Below, piece after piece: positions 41,701-49,809 of a DNA stretch of 64,000 bases (position 1 is the first letter of the stretch; the number at the start of each line of letters is the position of its first letter). The notes under the pieces are model-generated. The model ran no database searches, was not told the DNA's origin, and was given only the letters and a program-made list of their open reading frames with translations. The translations under genes and the position numbers were made by a program. This DNA comes from Pedobacter sp. PF22-3 (GTDB taxonomy: Bacteria; Bacteroidota; Bacteroidia; Sphingobacteriales; Sphingobacteriaceae), in the NCBI RefSeq assembly GCF_026239555.1, contig NZ_JAPIVP010000007.1, positions 124,001-188,000 of the forward strand, in the 5' to 3' direction.

Positions 41701-42452
41701 CGACTTACGTCAGTAATACCATCTTGTTTAACATCAGATCCTTTTAGCGCTGTTGCAGCTCCTGTAAATAATTTCTTGTTTAAATTCTGATAACCTGTGG
41801 AAATAATATTTACATCTTTTAGTTCATTTGCATCTTCTTCTAATACTACATTTATAGAAGTTTTAGATCCAACTTCAACCTCTATTGTTTTATACCCAAT
41901 AAAGCTAAAAACCAAAGTAGCACCTTCTTTAACCGAAATAGCAAAATCTCCGTTATTGCTGGTAGATACCGCATTGGCTGCCCCTTTCTCCCTTACACTC
42001 ACTCCTGGTAGGGCTGCACCGTTTTTATCTCTCACTTTTCCGGTTACCTTTACAGCAGCGAAATAGCTCAGCACTTTATCAAATACAGATTTCTCTTTTA
42101 ATGTGATCAGTACCGTTCTATCTTCAATAGTGTAGTTCAGATCTCCACCTGAAACAATTTTGTTCATTACCTCTTCAATTGTTGAATTATTAAAATCTAC
42201 ATTTAAAGTGGTTGAAGTTTTGATTTTATTGGTAGATAAAAGCACATCATAGCCCGATTGTCTCCTTATCTCTTTAAAAACTTTTTCTAATGTTACATGT
42301 TTTTCTTTCAATGTAACCAATTGTCCGAATGAAGCTGCACTTACCTGCATTAATGAGGCCAGCAGAACAACCGTAATTAACTTCATCATGAGTAGCAATT
42401 TAGGTATGTAGCGTCGGTGCGTACATAAAATTCTAATATAAATTTTGTACAT
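38775..42452 (-). CDS. SusC/RagA TonB-linked outer-membrane transporter with STN domain
   Basis: At 1,225 residues this is a TonB-dependent transporter of the SusC type. A signal region ends near AASFGQ (43), then an STN domain (about 46-118) that lets it contact the anti-sigma factor, a carboxypeptidase-regulatory-like domain (about 135-215), the plug (about 225-350, with GVVVITTKKG) and a barrel ending in KQYTLSLKVGF. The STN domain with the upstream ECF sigma/FecR pair means ligand binding probably induces its own operon. MYKIYIRIL is kept as start, since extended starts of this kind occur before the second Met in this group. Confidence 0.96.
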   Translation of the reverse strand: MYKIYIRILCTHRRYIPKLLLMMKLITVVLLASLMQVSAASFGQLVTLKEKHVTLEKVFKEIRRQSGYDVLLSTNKIKTSTTLNVDFNNSTIEEVMNKIVSGGDLNYTIEDRTVLITLKEKSVFDKVLSYFAAVKVTGKVRDKNGAALPGVSVREKGAANAVSTSNNGDFAISVKEGATLVFSFIGYKTIEVEVGSKTSINVVLEEDANELKDVNIISTGYQNLNKKLFTGAATALKGSDVKQDGITDVSRMLEGRVAGVSVQNVSGTFGAAPKIRVRGATSITGENKPLWVVDGVILEDVVNISNEQLSSGDVSTLIGSSVAGINADDIESFNILKDAAATAQYGARAMNGVVVITTKKGRIGKPLISYTGNFSTYLKPTYDSYNIMNSSDQMSVYSELARKGWLNHSSASRAADGGVFTKMYQLINTYDATSGAFGLANTPEARNTFLSRYATANTDWFDVLFKNSLMQEHGISVSSGTDKSQLYFSTSYLNDNGWAVGNNVERYTGNVNAVFNLSDKLSLNFITTGSIRNQKAPGTIGRVSNPVEGKYSRDFDINPFSYALNTSRTLTAFDQNGSRENFTRNFANFNILDELGNNSLDLSMLDFKLQGGLNYKFTKHFKYDFLASMRYVKSGNEHKVRENSNMANAYRAGYNPDDSYIQDNNRFLFRDPAHPELQPVVVLPYGGFYNTTDDFLKSYMVRNSFEYDNTFNEKHLINIYAVQEMRMADRQTRSMIGYGYQYDKGGVPFIDPNIIKQATLNNLNYYSMNHRYDRFAAFMARAAYSYDGKYSFNATGRYDGSNQLGSSATARWLPTWNISGAWNIDKEKFFDSESLTKILNRATIRATYGLTASLGSATNSALVLRNASALRPYTNETESVMNIEYIENKDLTWEKQYETNLGVDLGFFKDKLNITVDLYNRNGFDLISPLRTSGIGGQYLTTANYADMNTKGIEVTLSGPIIKTGEWNWRSNLNFGYNKNKVTKLSSPQSIFSLVTADGGPQEGFPYRGLYSVDFTGLNHNTGIPEFINEKGEKSIDVYMQSLETKYLKYEGPTDPKLTGGFYNSVSYKGFTFGSLFTFSAGNKIRLNPVFATSYSDLDALPNEFKDRWTLPGDELRTNIPSILDVEAAANIDGKYPYNTYNYSTVRVADGSFIRLKQLSLSYALPAKILKSIGANNASISAVANNFWLIYSDKKLKGQDPEFFASGGVALPIPKQYTLSLKVGF

Positions 42453-42573
42453 TTAATAGTCTGTTTTTTGTGCGAAGCGCAAGAAAGTTTAGACGCAAAA
42501 TTGCGTTTCGCGTGTTATCCAAGAAATAATTGATTTTTAATCGATTCCGGTTTTCGGAATAGCTAAACAGATT

Positions 42574-42605
42574 AAAAAAGGGGGTGTTGCAGCACTCCTT
42601 TTTTT
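42574..42605 (-). terminator. Terminator between fecR and susC
   Basis: A GC-rich stem (GGGGTG against CACTCC, with wobble) is flanked by six As and seven Ts on the plus strand, so it can act in both directions. It lies about 130 bases after fecR and 120 bases before susC, so susC needs its own promoter, plausibly the one read by the ECF sigma. Confidence 0.8.
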
Positions 42606-42733
42606 ATGCGTTCAACTTTGGATCGTCAGGAGCTTTGTCGAAGTTTATTCATTGGTTGTTAGGTTTATGGTTGATTAATTAGTTGTTTCTTTTTTATAGA
42701 TAAAGGTTAGTTACTTCTTCATCTTCTTTCTCG

Positions 42734-43894
42734 TTATTCCTTATAGACAATCACTTTATTGCCCTTAATATCAAAACGTACTTCGCCAGTCTGTTCAAAT
42801 TTTCTAAGCACTTTTGATATTTTTTCGAAACGGCTTACCGTTCCGTAGTACATTACATCTTTGGCTTCAGGATCTGCATATTCTATTTCCACATTGTACC
42901 AACGGGCAATTTTACGTAGAATGCTTTCCTGCCTTTCGTTATTAAGCATGAAATAACCCTTTTTCCAGGCAACTGCTTCATCAACATCTACTTCTTTTAC
43001 GTCCATGCCCGAAATGGTTACCAGCGATTGTTCTCCGGGTTTAAGCACCTCACTCTCATTGGTATTTTTATGAGAAACCCTCACACTACCCTCCAATAAA
43101 GTTGTCCTGGTTACCTTTTCATCTTTATAGCTATTAATGTTAAAGTGCGTACCCAATACTTCAACAGCCTGTTTATCGGTTTCTACAATAAAGGGATGTG
43201 TTGCATTTTTCGCTACTTCAAAATAAGCTTCACCGTCTAATTTAACTGCACGCTGTTTTGCGGTGCCAATGTTTAATCCGTATTGAAGTGAAGAGGCGGC
43301 ATTTAGCCAAACTGTAGAACCATCAGGTAACTTGATTTGCCACTCTCCACCATTTGGAGTCGAAATGGTGTTTAGTCTATCATCGCTTACATTTTCTGAT
43401 CCAGCAATATTATACACCAACTGCCCTTCGTCTGTTTTGGTGATGGAGAAACCAGCATCTTTGGCTATATCACCTTTCATTGCATCCGAAAGCGAGATTT
43501 TCCTTCCATCGGCCAGGGTGAGAATAGCTTTATTTTTTCCAGGCGCAACGTCCGTAATAAAAACATGTTCTTTCTTTTTTTGTAGAGAAAGATAAGCCGT
43601 TAAAGAAAACACAACAAACACAACAGCAGCAGCAGCCCATTTTAAACCATTCATTAAAATTCGCTTAGGCGACCGCGATGGTTTGTCTACTGTCAGAATT
43701 TTATCGAGAACCGGATTCCATCTTTCTTCAACAATATCAAATACATGCGCTTCCTCTGCGATAATCATTTTCACGATTTCATCAGAAAGCAATGACGCAT
43801 TGTTTTCTGCTAAAACTAAAAGTTCTTCCTTCTCGGCCTGACTTAAGGTCTTAGCTGTAAACTGTTGTAATAGATATTTTATACGGTCTTCCAT
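42734..43894 (-). CDS. FecR-family anti-sigma factor
   Basis: The 386-residue membrane protein holds its ECF sigma factor inactive until the outer-membrane SusC signals. A cytoplasmic helical N-terminus of about 85 residues precedes a membrane helix (LKWAAAAVVFVVFSLTAYL). The periplasmic FecR domain has FITDVAPGKNKAILTLADGRKISL and TPNGGEWQIKLPDGSTVWLNAASSLQY, and a DUF4974-type C-terminus (ARWYNVEIEYAD, FEQTGEVRFDIKGNKVIV) follows. The sigma gene lies 61 bases upstream. Standard length and domain order. Confidence 0.96.
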   Translation of the reverse strand: MEDRIKYLLQQFTAKTLSQAEKEELLVLAENNASLLSDEIVKMIIAEEAHVFDIVEERWNPVLDKILTVDKPSRSPKRILMNGLKWAAAAVVFVVFSLTAYLSLQKKKEHVFITDVAPGKNKAILTLADGRKISLSDAMKGDIAKDAGFSITKTDEGQLVYNIAGSENVSDDRLNTISTPNGGEWQIKLPDGSTVWLNAASSLQYGLNIGTAKQRAVKLDGEAYFEVAKNATHPFIVETDKQAVEVLGTHFNINSYKDEKVTRTTLLEGSVRVSHKNTNESEVLKPGEQSLVTISGMDVKEVDVDEAVAWKKGYFMLNNERQESILRKIARWYNVEIEYADPEAKDVMYYGTVSRFEKISKVLRKFEQTGEVRFDIKGNKVIVYKE

Positions 43895-43955
43895 AAAGAT
43901 TCTGATACTAAGAAGCAGTAAAAGAAAATAAGGACTATCGTAATATTGATTTTTT

Positions 43956-44555
43956 TTATTTTATTTTCAAAAAGAAAAAAACAATTGGGAAAAAGAACAC
44001 AATTCCATGTTGATCGAGGTGTATACGAATTGATTTTAATGCAATTACAAGGGCATTTTTAACCGTATTAGGAGAAATATTGAGTATTTCGGCAATTTCT
44101 GGAATAGTTTTGCCATCTCGCCTGCTTAATTGATATATATTTTTCCTTTGGTCAGGTAATTTATCTACCGCAGTAGCTATAATTTTCGTTACTTCATTTA
44201 AATTAATAGTTTCGATGGTACTATTGTGACTATTTTGTTGTTTAGCGGTAAATGCATCCACTACCCGTTCTTCTTTTAATTTTTTACGTAAGAAGCTTAA
44301 ACATTCGTTGGAAACATATTTATACAGGTAGGCTTTCACATTCTCCACTTCAGCCAACTTATCGCGATTTAACCATACTCTTAAAAATGCATCCTGAATA
44401 ATTTCTTCAGCGGCATCATCAGATTTTGTAAATTTTGAAGCAAAAATGTGCAGCACAGGAAGGTACTTGAAGAACAAAACAGAAAATGCTTGTTCGTCTC
44501 CTTCCATGATTTTTTCGATAAGCCTCCTTTCATCTTCTATCCTTCCTGGCGCCAT
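43956..44555 (-). CDS. ECF sigma-70 factor of the SusCD locus
   Basis: The 199-residue protein has region 2 (FSVLFFKYLPVLHIFASKF, AEEIIQDAFLRVWLN) and region 4 (LPDQRKNIYQLSRRDGKTIPEIAEILNISPNTVKNAL). It belongs to the Bacteroidota sigma-70 family paired with FecR. A hydrophobic tail, FFFPIVFFFLKIK, follows region 4, which is common among such sigmas and could touch the membrane. It likely turns on susC after release by FecR. Confidence 0.95.
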   Translation of the reverse strand: MAPGRIEDERRLIEKIMEGDEQAFSVLFFKYLPVLHIFASKFTKSDDAAEEIIQDAFLRVWLNRDKLAEVENVKAYLYKYVSNECLSFLRKKLKEERVVDAFTAKQQNSHNSTIETINLNEVTKIIATAVDKLPDQRKNIYQLSRRDGKTIPEIAEILNISPNTVKNALVIALKSIRIHLDQHGIVFFFPIVFFFLKIK

Positions 44556-44680
44556 AAATTAGTCGATTTGTATACTCACATACAAATTTCATGAATAGTT
44601 CTGTGTGATATAATATACATAAAAGTGGAAAAAAAAATGGGTTAAAGCAAATTTCTCCTGCACGTAAAATCCCATTAACT

Positions 44681-44712
44681 AAAAAAGCATTACTTTTTAA
44701 GGTAACGCTTTT
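44681..44712 (-). terminator. Terminator of the respiratory cluster
   Basis: AAAGC-A-TTAC and GTAA-C-GCTTT form an imperfect stem of nine pairs around 44684-44711. On the minus strand it is followed by a run of Ts. It closes the cluster downstream of the DUF420 gene. Confidence 0.75.
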
Positions 44713-44738
44713 CAATTTTTTTTAGGATTAATATATCT

Positions 44739-45281
44739 TTAGTATTGATAATATGGCGAAATCATTAAATAAACCACTACACCAGTTATAGCAACATAAA
44801 GCCATAGTGGAAATGTAATTCGTGCAATTTTTCTGTGACGATCGAAACGTTTGGCTAAAGCCCTTACATAAGTAACCAAAACCAAAGGAATAATGGCAAT
44901 TGACAATAAGATATGTGTTAATAAAATAAAAAAGTAAACATACTTTATCGCTCCATCTCCTCCAAACTTAGTTGAAGGTGTGGTCATATGGTATGCGATG
45001 TACATTACCAAAAATAATAAAGAGCAGCCTATGGCTGTTTTCATTAAATTTTGGTGCAATTGTATTTTTCCATTCTTTATTGCCCAAACTGCAACAACCA
45101 ACAATACTGCTGTAATTCCGTTGATTGTAGCATATATAGGAGGTAAAAAAGGTAAGGCTGGCGCATCAATACCTAAATCTTTTAGCTTTACCACAAATAA
45201 AAAGGCTACCGCTACCGGTATAAAAATGGAGAGTATAATGATCCACTTACTATATTTTTTCTCGATCGGACTATTTTCCAT
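44739..45281 (-). CDS. DUF420 membrane protein
   Basis: The 180-residue protein has about five membrane helices and fits DUF420 (YIAYHMTTPSTKFGG, LLTHILLSIAIIPLVLVTYVRAL, HRKIARITFPLWLYVAITGVVVY). Members often lie with cytochrome oxidase genes and some are linked to oxidase assembly. Conserved His residues in these segments could bind heme or metal. It is the last gene of the cluster, 71 bases after the SCO-like gene, so it may be expressed with it. Confidence 0.9.
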   Translation of the reverse strand: MENSPIEKKYSKWIIILSIFIPVAVAFLFVVKLKDLGIDAPALPFLPPIYATINGITAVLLVVAVWAIKNGKIQLHQNLMKTAIGCSLLFLVMYIAYHMTTPSTKFGGDGAIKYVYFFILLTHILLSIAIIPLVLVTYVRALAKRFDRHRKIARITFPLWLYVAITGVVVYLMISPYYQY

Positions 45282-45352
45282 GAGTATTAAATCTTTTATA
45301 ATTATTATATTGTTTTAAACCCGACTAGAGACTTCGGACTCCAGACTAAAGA

Positions 45353-46048
45353 CTATCTACCATCTTTAACATTCCTTAAGTATTCGGCAATAAGTACTTT
45401 TATTTCATCCTCCAACTTAGCGTTTGCTCCTGCATCGTCGGCATCATAAATACCGCGTATACGGTGTAAATTATCAATAAGCACTATTTTATTGCTAAAA
45501 ATGAAATTACTTTTCCCGCTGGTATTATTTGCGACTACATCAAGCAGTAAACCTTGCCTGATTAATGGATAAGTTTGTGCAGTATCACCCGCTAAAAAAT
45601 CCCATTTACCTTCTTTTGCGTTGAAATTGGCAGCAAAATCCTGGAGTTTATCTACATCAGCCGGATCTACAGACAGGCTTAAAAATTTAACCAAGGGCTT
45701 TTGTTCATAGCCATCAGATAATTGCTTGATATATTTAATTGCTTGCTGGCTCCTCGCTCCTGATTGGAATAAGTTTAATACTACAATTTTGTTTTCAAAT
45801 GATTTCCAGCTAATGGTATCGCTATGCTGATTGATGAGTTTAAAATCAGGAACCAGGTGATAAATAGTATCTGGAATCTTCTTTCCCTTTACACTATGAA
45901 AGGTATTGGCCACAATCTTCTTGCCGAAGATGGGCAAACTCTTATACCTGTTTTTGGCAAAGTGTGGCAATAAGTAAAAAAACAAAAATCCCGGTATAGC
46001 TAATATGCTTACCAGGATTAATACCTTTTTTATCGGATTTCTTTTCAT
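45353..46048 (-). CDS. SCO-like thioredoxin-fold protein lacking all cysteines
   Basis: The 231 residues have an N-terminal membrane helix (VLILVSILAIPGFLFFYLLP) and an SCO1/SenC-like thioredoxin fold (IPDFKLINQHSDTISW, KFLSLSVDPADVD). SCO proteins normally carry copper to the CuA site through CxxxC and a His. Here that region reads LNLFQSGARSQQ and there is no cysteine anywhere in the protein; the His position also seems to be lost (NFIFSNKIVLID). It therefore cannot bind copper in the usual manner and may have become a structural or chaperone-like factor. Its start overlaps the subunit IV stop by one base. Confidence 0.85.
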   Translation of the reverse strand: MKRNPIKKVLILVSILAIPGFLFFYLLPHFAKNRYKSLPIFGKKIVANTFHSVKGKKIPDTIYHLVPDFKLINQHSDTISWKSFENKIVVLNLFQSGARSQQAIKYIKQLSDGYEQKPLVKFLSLSVDPADVDKLQDFAANFNAKEGKWDFLAGDTAQTYPLIRQGLLLDVVANNTSGKSNFIFSNKIVLIDNLHRIRGIYDADDAGANAKLEDEIKVLIAEYLRNVKDGR

Positions 46049-46401
46049 TAATGGTTCATCATGTGGATGTTTAAGAACCCACCTTCAATCAGCATTAAAA
46101 CAATAAAGTAAATAATGAAAATAAACGATACTGTAAGGGCTAACTGTAAGCCTAATTTTTCAAACTTTAAGTGCATGAAATAGGCCACAATATAAAATGC
46201 TTTTACCAAAGTTAACGCGATATAGATATAGTTACCTACATGCTGTGGAATATGTCCACCCGGGATAGCCCATAATGCTATGATAAATTCAATTGCGGTG
46301 ATTAAAGTTAAAATACCTGCTACTTTCCAGATTTTTGCTTTATCCATTCCAGCATGTTCTCCATGCTCGTGTCCTTCTTCTAAATGCGAATGTTGTGACA
46401 T
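46048..46401 (-). CDS. Cytochrome c oxidase subunit IV family protein
   Basis: The start is placed at ATG 46401 (MSQHSHLEEGHEHGEH), because an upstream in-frame start overlaps the preceding subunit III gene and adds an unlikely 18 residues. The 117-residue product has a His/Glu-rich start and three membrane helices (VAGILTLITAIEFIIALW, YIYIALTLVKAFYIVAYFMHL, ALTVSFIFIIYFIVLMLI). This is the prokaryotic subunit IV (COX4_pro) pattern. It stabilises the oxidase. The stop overlaps the SCO-like start. Confidence 0.9.
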   Translation of the reverse strand: MSQHSHLEEGHEHGEHAGMDKAKIWKVAGILTLITAIEFIIALWAIPGGHIPQHVGNYIYIALTLVKAFYIVAYFMHLKFEKLGLQLALTVSFIFIIYFIVLMLIEGGFLNIHMMNH

Positions 46402-46426
46402 GTTAAATATTTTTATAAATTGAAAA

Positions 46427-47134
46427 TTAAACCAAATAGAAGAACGTAAATACAAACACCCATACTAAATCTACAAAGTGCCAGTATAAACCCACTTTCT
46501 CAACCATTAAATAATGGCCTCTTTTTTCGAAGGTTCCATTAATTGTCATGATCAAGATAATCACGTTAATCATCACCCCACTAAATACGTGGAAACCGTG
46601 GAAACCGGTAATAGTAAAGAATAAGTTTGCAAACTGTTGTGCAGCAACTAAAGAAACTGGCCCATCAAATAAATGTTTCAACTCTTCAGCCGATGGAATA
46701 GCTCCCCACCAGAAGCCTTCGTGGTGCAAGTGACTCCATTCTAAAGCCTGGCAGCCCAAAAACATAAAACCAAAGATAATGGTAGCTACAAGCCATCCTA
46801 TTACTTCTTTTTTAGCACGACGGTGTCCGGCCTCAACTGCCATAACCATGGTTACAGAACTTAAGATCAGGATAAAAGTCATGATACCCACAAATACTAA
46901 TGGTGCACCTGTATCTTTAATACCTGGGATAGATTGGAAAACCAAGTCAGGATCTGGCCATGTCAATTTCGAAAAACGCTGAGCGCCGTAGTAGATCAAT
47001 AATGATGAAAAAGTAAAAGCATCTGATAATAGGAAAAACCACATCATGATTTTACCATATTCTACCGACCACGGAGAACGACCACCATTCCATGGCCCGG
47101 TTTTAACTTGATCTAATTGTGATACTGCATTCAT
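46427..47134 (-). CDS. Heme-copper oxidase subunit III family protein (b)
   Basis: This 235-residue protein has the subunit III fold of five or more membrane helices. YGKIMMWFFLLSDAFTFSSLLIYY begins the conserved part, and FTITGFHGFHVFSGVMINVIIL and YWHFVDLVWVFVFTFFYLV close it; the last two are hallmark subunit III strings. It lies between another subunit III gene and subunit IV, all reading the same way. The Bacteroidota cluster often encodes two subunit III proteins. Confidence 0.93.
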   Translation of the reverse strand: MNAVSQLDQVKTGPWNGGRSPWSVEYGKIMMWFFLLSDAFTFSSLLIYYGAQRFSKLTWPDPDLVFQSIPGIKDTGAPLVFVGIMTFILILSSVTMVMAVEAGHRRAKKEVIGWLVATIIFGFMFLGCQALEWSHLHHEGFWWGAIPSAEELKHLFDGPVSLVAAQQFANLFFTITGFHGFHVFSGVMINVIILIMTINGTFEKRGHYLMVEKVGLYWHFVDLVWVFVFTFFYLV

Positions 47135-47165
47135 TTGGAAATAGTATAATAGTTTGTTAACAAAT

Positions 47166-47744
47166 TTAACGGTTCAAAAGTAAAAAAACATACAGATATA
47201 TCCATAATATATCTATAAAATGCCAAAAAATAGAAGCAATTTCCATTCTGTACTGAACTTTGGCAATAGGCAGGCTTTTATAGCTACCGGCTAAAGCACT
47301 AATAATTAGGCCAACACCAGCAATAATGTGCAAAAGGTGCATGCCAGATACCACATAGATAAATGATATTGCAGCATTGTTCCCTACCAAAGTAGCTCCG
47401 GTTCTCACCATACTTCCCCAGGCATTAAACTGCATTACACCAAAAGCAATAGCCAATATTACGGTAATCCAAAGCATGTTGCGCTGTAAGCTAAAATTAA
47501 GTTTCTTTAATGCCTTAGAAGCTAACACCAAAGTGATGCTGCTGGCCAAAATAACCAAACTAGAGTAAATAAAGGCATCGGGTAACACCAAACCGTGTCC
47601 CTTTCCTTTTGAGGCGGCAAATACCAGATAATAACTGGTAAAACCTCCAAACATGATTGTTGATGATACGACAAATAACCAAACGATAAATTTTCGTGGT
47701 TTTGGGTCAAACGTATCCTGCATCTTTTCCATTGTTAGCACCAT
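47166..47744 (-). CDS. Heme-copper oxidase subunit III family protein (a)
   Basis: The 192-residue protein is a short subunit III-like protein with about five helices. FIYVVSGMHLLHIIAGVGLIISAL and IASIFWHFIDILWIYLYVFLLL are the family hallmarks. A GTG/ATG-rich start leaves MEKMQDTF (47732) as an equally possible start. It lies 3 bases after ctaB, so both are translated from one message. The relation of the two subunit III proteins, one classical and one short, is not settled by sequence. Confidence 0.9.
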   Translation of the reverse strand: MVLTMEKMQDTFDPKPRKFIVWLFVVSSTIMFGGFTSYYLVFAASKGKGHGLVLPDAFIYSSLVILASSITLVLASKALKKLNFSLQRNMLWITVILAIAFGVMQFNAWGSMVRTGATLVGNNAAISFIYVVSGMHLLHIIAGVGLIISALAGSYKSLPIAKVQYRMEIASIFWHFIDILWIYLYVFLLLNR

Positions 47745-47747
47745 AAA

Positions 47748-48656
47748 TTATTTTGCTATAAAATTTAATAATAAGCCCAACTGTACAGCCGGGATGTAAA
47801 AAAACGAACAGAACATTACCTTCTTGGCATCTGCCAGTTCTCTGCTCATTAAAAGTTTAAAAGCCAACCAGCTAAAAATAATCCCAGCGATTAAAGATAA
47901 ACCTGCAATGTAATAACCGCCAAAACCATAAATGGTTGGCAATAAACTTACCGGAATTAAAATCAGCGTGCTTAAAAAAGTTAACAACGCCGATGTTTTA
48001 TCTCTTTTCTTGGTAGGCAACAACCTGAAACCTGCTTTCTTATAATCATCATCCAAAACCCATGCAATTGCCCAGAAATGAGGAAACTGCCATACAAACT
48101 GGATTAAAAACAAGATTACAGCAATGTAATAATCAATTTCATGGAACATTTCGGCTTTTAAACTACCAAAAGCAGCCAAATAACCAATAAGTGGTGGTAA
48201 AGCCCCTGGAATTGCACCAACAAAAACAGCAATAGGCGATTTTCTCTTTAATGGCGTATAGGCAAAAGCGTATAGCAAAATTGAAAATACCGATAGCAAC
48301 CCTGTTTCCAGATTTAAGTGCCCTAATAACCACGTACCTAAAAATGCCATAAAAACACCCAAAATCAACCCCTGCCCGGTAGTCATTCTTCCTGCTGGCA
48401 TCGGGCGGTCTTTGGTCCTTGACATTAATTTATCCAGGTCTTTCTCTATAATTTCGTTAAAGCAGTTTGCAGCAGCAGTAACCAAAAATCCGCCGGCTAT
48501 TAAAATTAACCAGTTACCCCAATCTATGCTAGGGATATGGCCTCTGCCTACCTGCATCTTCTGCCCGATCAAAAAAGAGATCGATGCTGAAAACACTACC
48601 GTAAACGATAGCCTAAATTTGATAAGTTTAGAAAAATCTGAAAGATATTGCTTCAA
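47748..48656 (-). CDS. ctaB: Protoheme IX farnesyltransferase (heme O synthase)
   Basis: CtaB joins a farnesyl group to heme B to make heme O, the first step to heme A for the oxidase. The 302 residues fit the family. The Asp-rich prenyl site NCFNEIIEKDLDKLMSRTKDRPMPAGR and a second conserved site with WQFPHFWAIAWVLDDDYKKAGFRLLP are intact. Nine or so membrane helices are visible. It follows ctaA by 12 bases. Confidence 0.96.
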   Translation of the reverse strand: MKQYLSDFSKLIKFRLSFTVVFSASISFLIGQKMQVGRGHIPSIDWGNWLILIAGGFLVTAAANCFNEIIEKDLDKLMSRTKDRPMPAGRMTTGQGLILGVFMAFLGTWLLGHLNLETGLLSVFSILLYAFAYTPLKRKSPIAVFVGAIPGALPPLIGYLAAFGSLKAEMFHEIDYYIAVILFLIQFVWQFPHFWAIAWVLDDDYKKAGFRLLPTKKRDKTSALLTFLSTLILIPVSLLPTIYGFGGYYIAGLSLIAGIIFSWLAFKLLMSRELADAKKVMFCSFFYIPAVQLGLLLNFIAK

Positions 48657-48668
48657 TTTTCTTAAATA

Positions 48669-49727
48669 TTATTGTTTATATGTACTTGTTCTGTAAACCA
48701 ACAAGTACAGGTAAAACTGTAAACTAAACAACAGCGTTGAGAACAAAATATGCAATGCCTGTGCTGCTGGTGGAAAAGCAATATATGCTAAAGCTAAACC
48801 ACTTAATAACTGGATAAAAAGCGTAACTAAAATAAACTTGGCTGTTAGCAATGGAGCGGCCTTACCACTAAAACGGTCAATAACCATTTTATAAACTATA
48901 CCATTCGTAATAATGACCAAAATGGCTAAATCACGGTGATAAGAAAAAATACTGCCTACTTTCGAAATCCATGTTGCTTTTCCGCTATAAGCCAAAGATT
49001 TTGCAATTATATCAATGGCTTCCCTGACTTCGGTGCCCAAAATAATCTGCGCAATACTTACTATTAGTGTAAAGAACAAAAATCCTTTTAGCCACAATAT
49101 TTTATACATAATTACCGAAGGTGCCTTATTAAGCTGTTTTGCGTAATTGTATGTATAGATAGATATAACCAAAATAACCAATGCTAAAAGCATATGTACT
49201 GTTACCACCCATTGCGCCAGATTGGTTGATACCACTATTGATCCCAGCCAGGCTTGATAGCCTACCACGAAAATATTAAGTATGCTTAATACGATGATCC
49301 GTTTAGCCGTTTTCCGATAGGTAAAAGAATAAATGGCAGTAAGCAATAAAAAGATTCCTGCTGCTACTCCAGCCAAACGGTTTAGGTATTCAGTCCAGGT
49401 TTTGGTTGGATTAAATTCTTCCGGTATAGTAATGCTTTTATCGTGCCTGATACTATCAGCAAGGGCAACTTTACCCATGCTCTCCAGATATTTGGCAAAT
49501 TTTTCATTCTTCTTTAACCTACCTGCCACATACTTCTCCTTATAGTTGGCTGGAAGTTGCGATACATCGGTTGGCGGAATATAACGATCGAAACATTTTG
49601 GCCAATCCGGACAGCCCATGCCAGATCCTGTACTGCGAACAATACCCCCGGCAAGTATAACCAATAGCGTAACTATTATGGTTATAAGATTAATTCTAAT
49701 GAAACGCTGTTCTGATCTGCTGACCAT
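48669..49727 (-). CDS. ctaA: Heme A synthase (CtaA/COX15)
   Basis: The 352-residue membrane protein converts heme O to heme A. GGIVRSTGSGMGCPDWPKC near the start is a CtaA/COX15 hallmark with two cysteines, and TEYLNRLAGVAAGI and QAWLGSIVVSTNLAQWVVTVHMLLAL carry the conserved His residues. Eight helices are expected. It is the first gene downstream of the hairpin at 49743-49786 that separates it from ctaD, so it may have its own promoter or be read through. Confidence 0.95.
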   Translation of the reverse strand: MVSRSEQRFIRINLITIIVTLLVILAGGIVRSTGSGMGCPDWPKCFDRYIPPTDVSQLPANYKEKYVAGRLKKNEKFAKYLESMGKVALADSIRHDKSITIPEEFNPTKTWTEYLNRLAGVAAGIFLLLTAIYSFTYRKTAKRIIVLSILNIFVVGYQAWLGSIVVSTNLAQWVVTVHMLLALVILVISIYTYNYAKQLNKAPSVIMYKILWLKGFLFFTLIVSIAQIILGTEVREAIDIIAKSLAYSGKATWISKVGSIFSYHRDLAILVIITNGIVYKMVIDRFSGKAAPLLTAKFILVTLFIQLLSGLALAYIAFPPAAQALHILFSTLLFSLQFYLYLLVYRTSTYKQ

Positions 49728-49742
49728 ATATCTATCAAGATG

Positions 49743-49786
49743 AAAAGGGTATCCGGATAAGCAGAAACTTAATCAGATACCCCTTT
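49743..49786 (-). terminator. Hairpin between ctaD and ctaA
   Basis: AAAGGGTATC and GATACCCCTTT pair around 49743-49786, with a long loop of about 22 bases. On the minus strand Ts follow. As it lies inside a co-directional cluster, it may reduce readthrough from the act-ctaCD genes into the assembly genes. Confidence 0.7.
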
Positions 49787-49809
49787 AAAATTTTATTTTA
49801 AGCTTTAAA

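Noticed and set aside
44530..44715. 61-codon minus-strand frame over the sigma promoter
   Set aside because: It overlaps the sigma-factor start and the terminator region, with no recognisable pattern.
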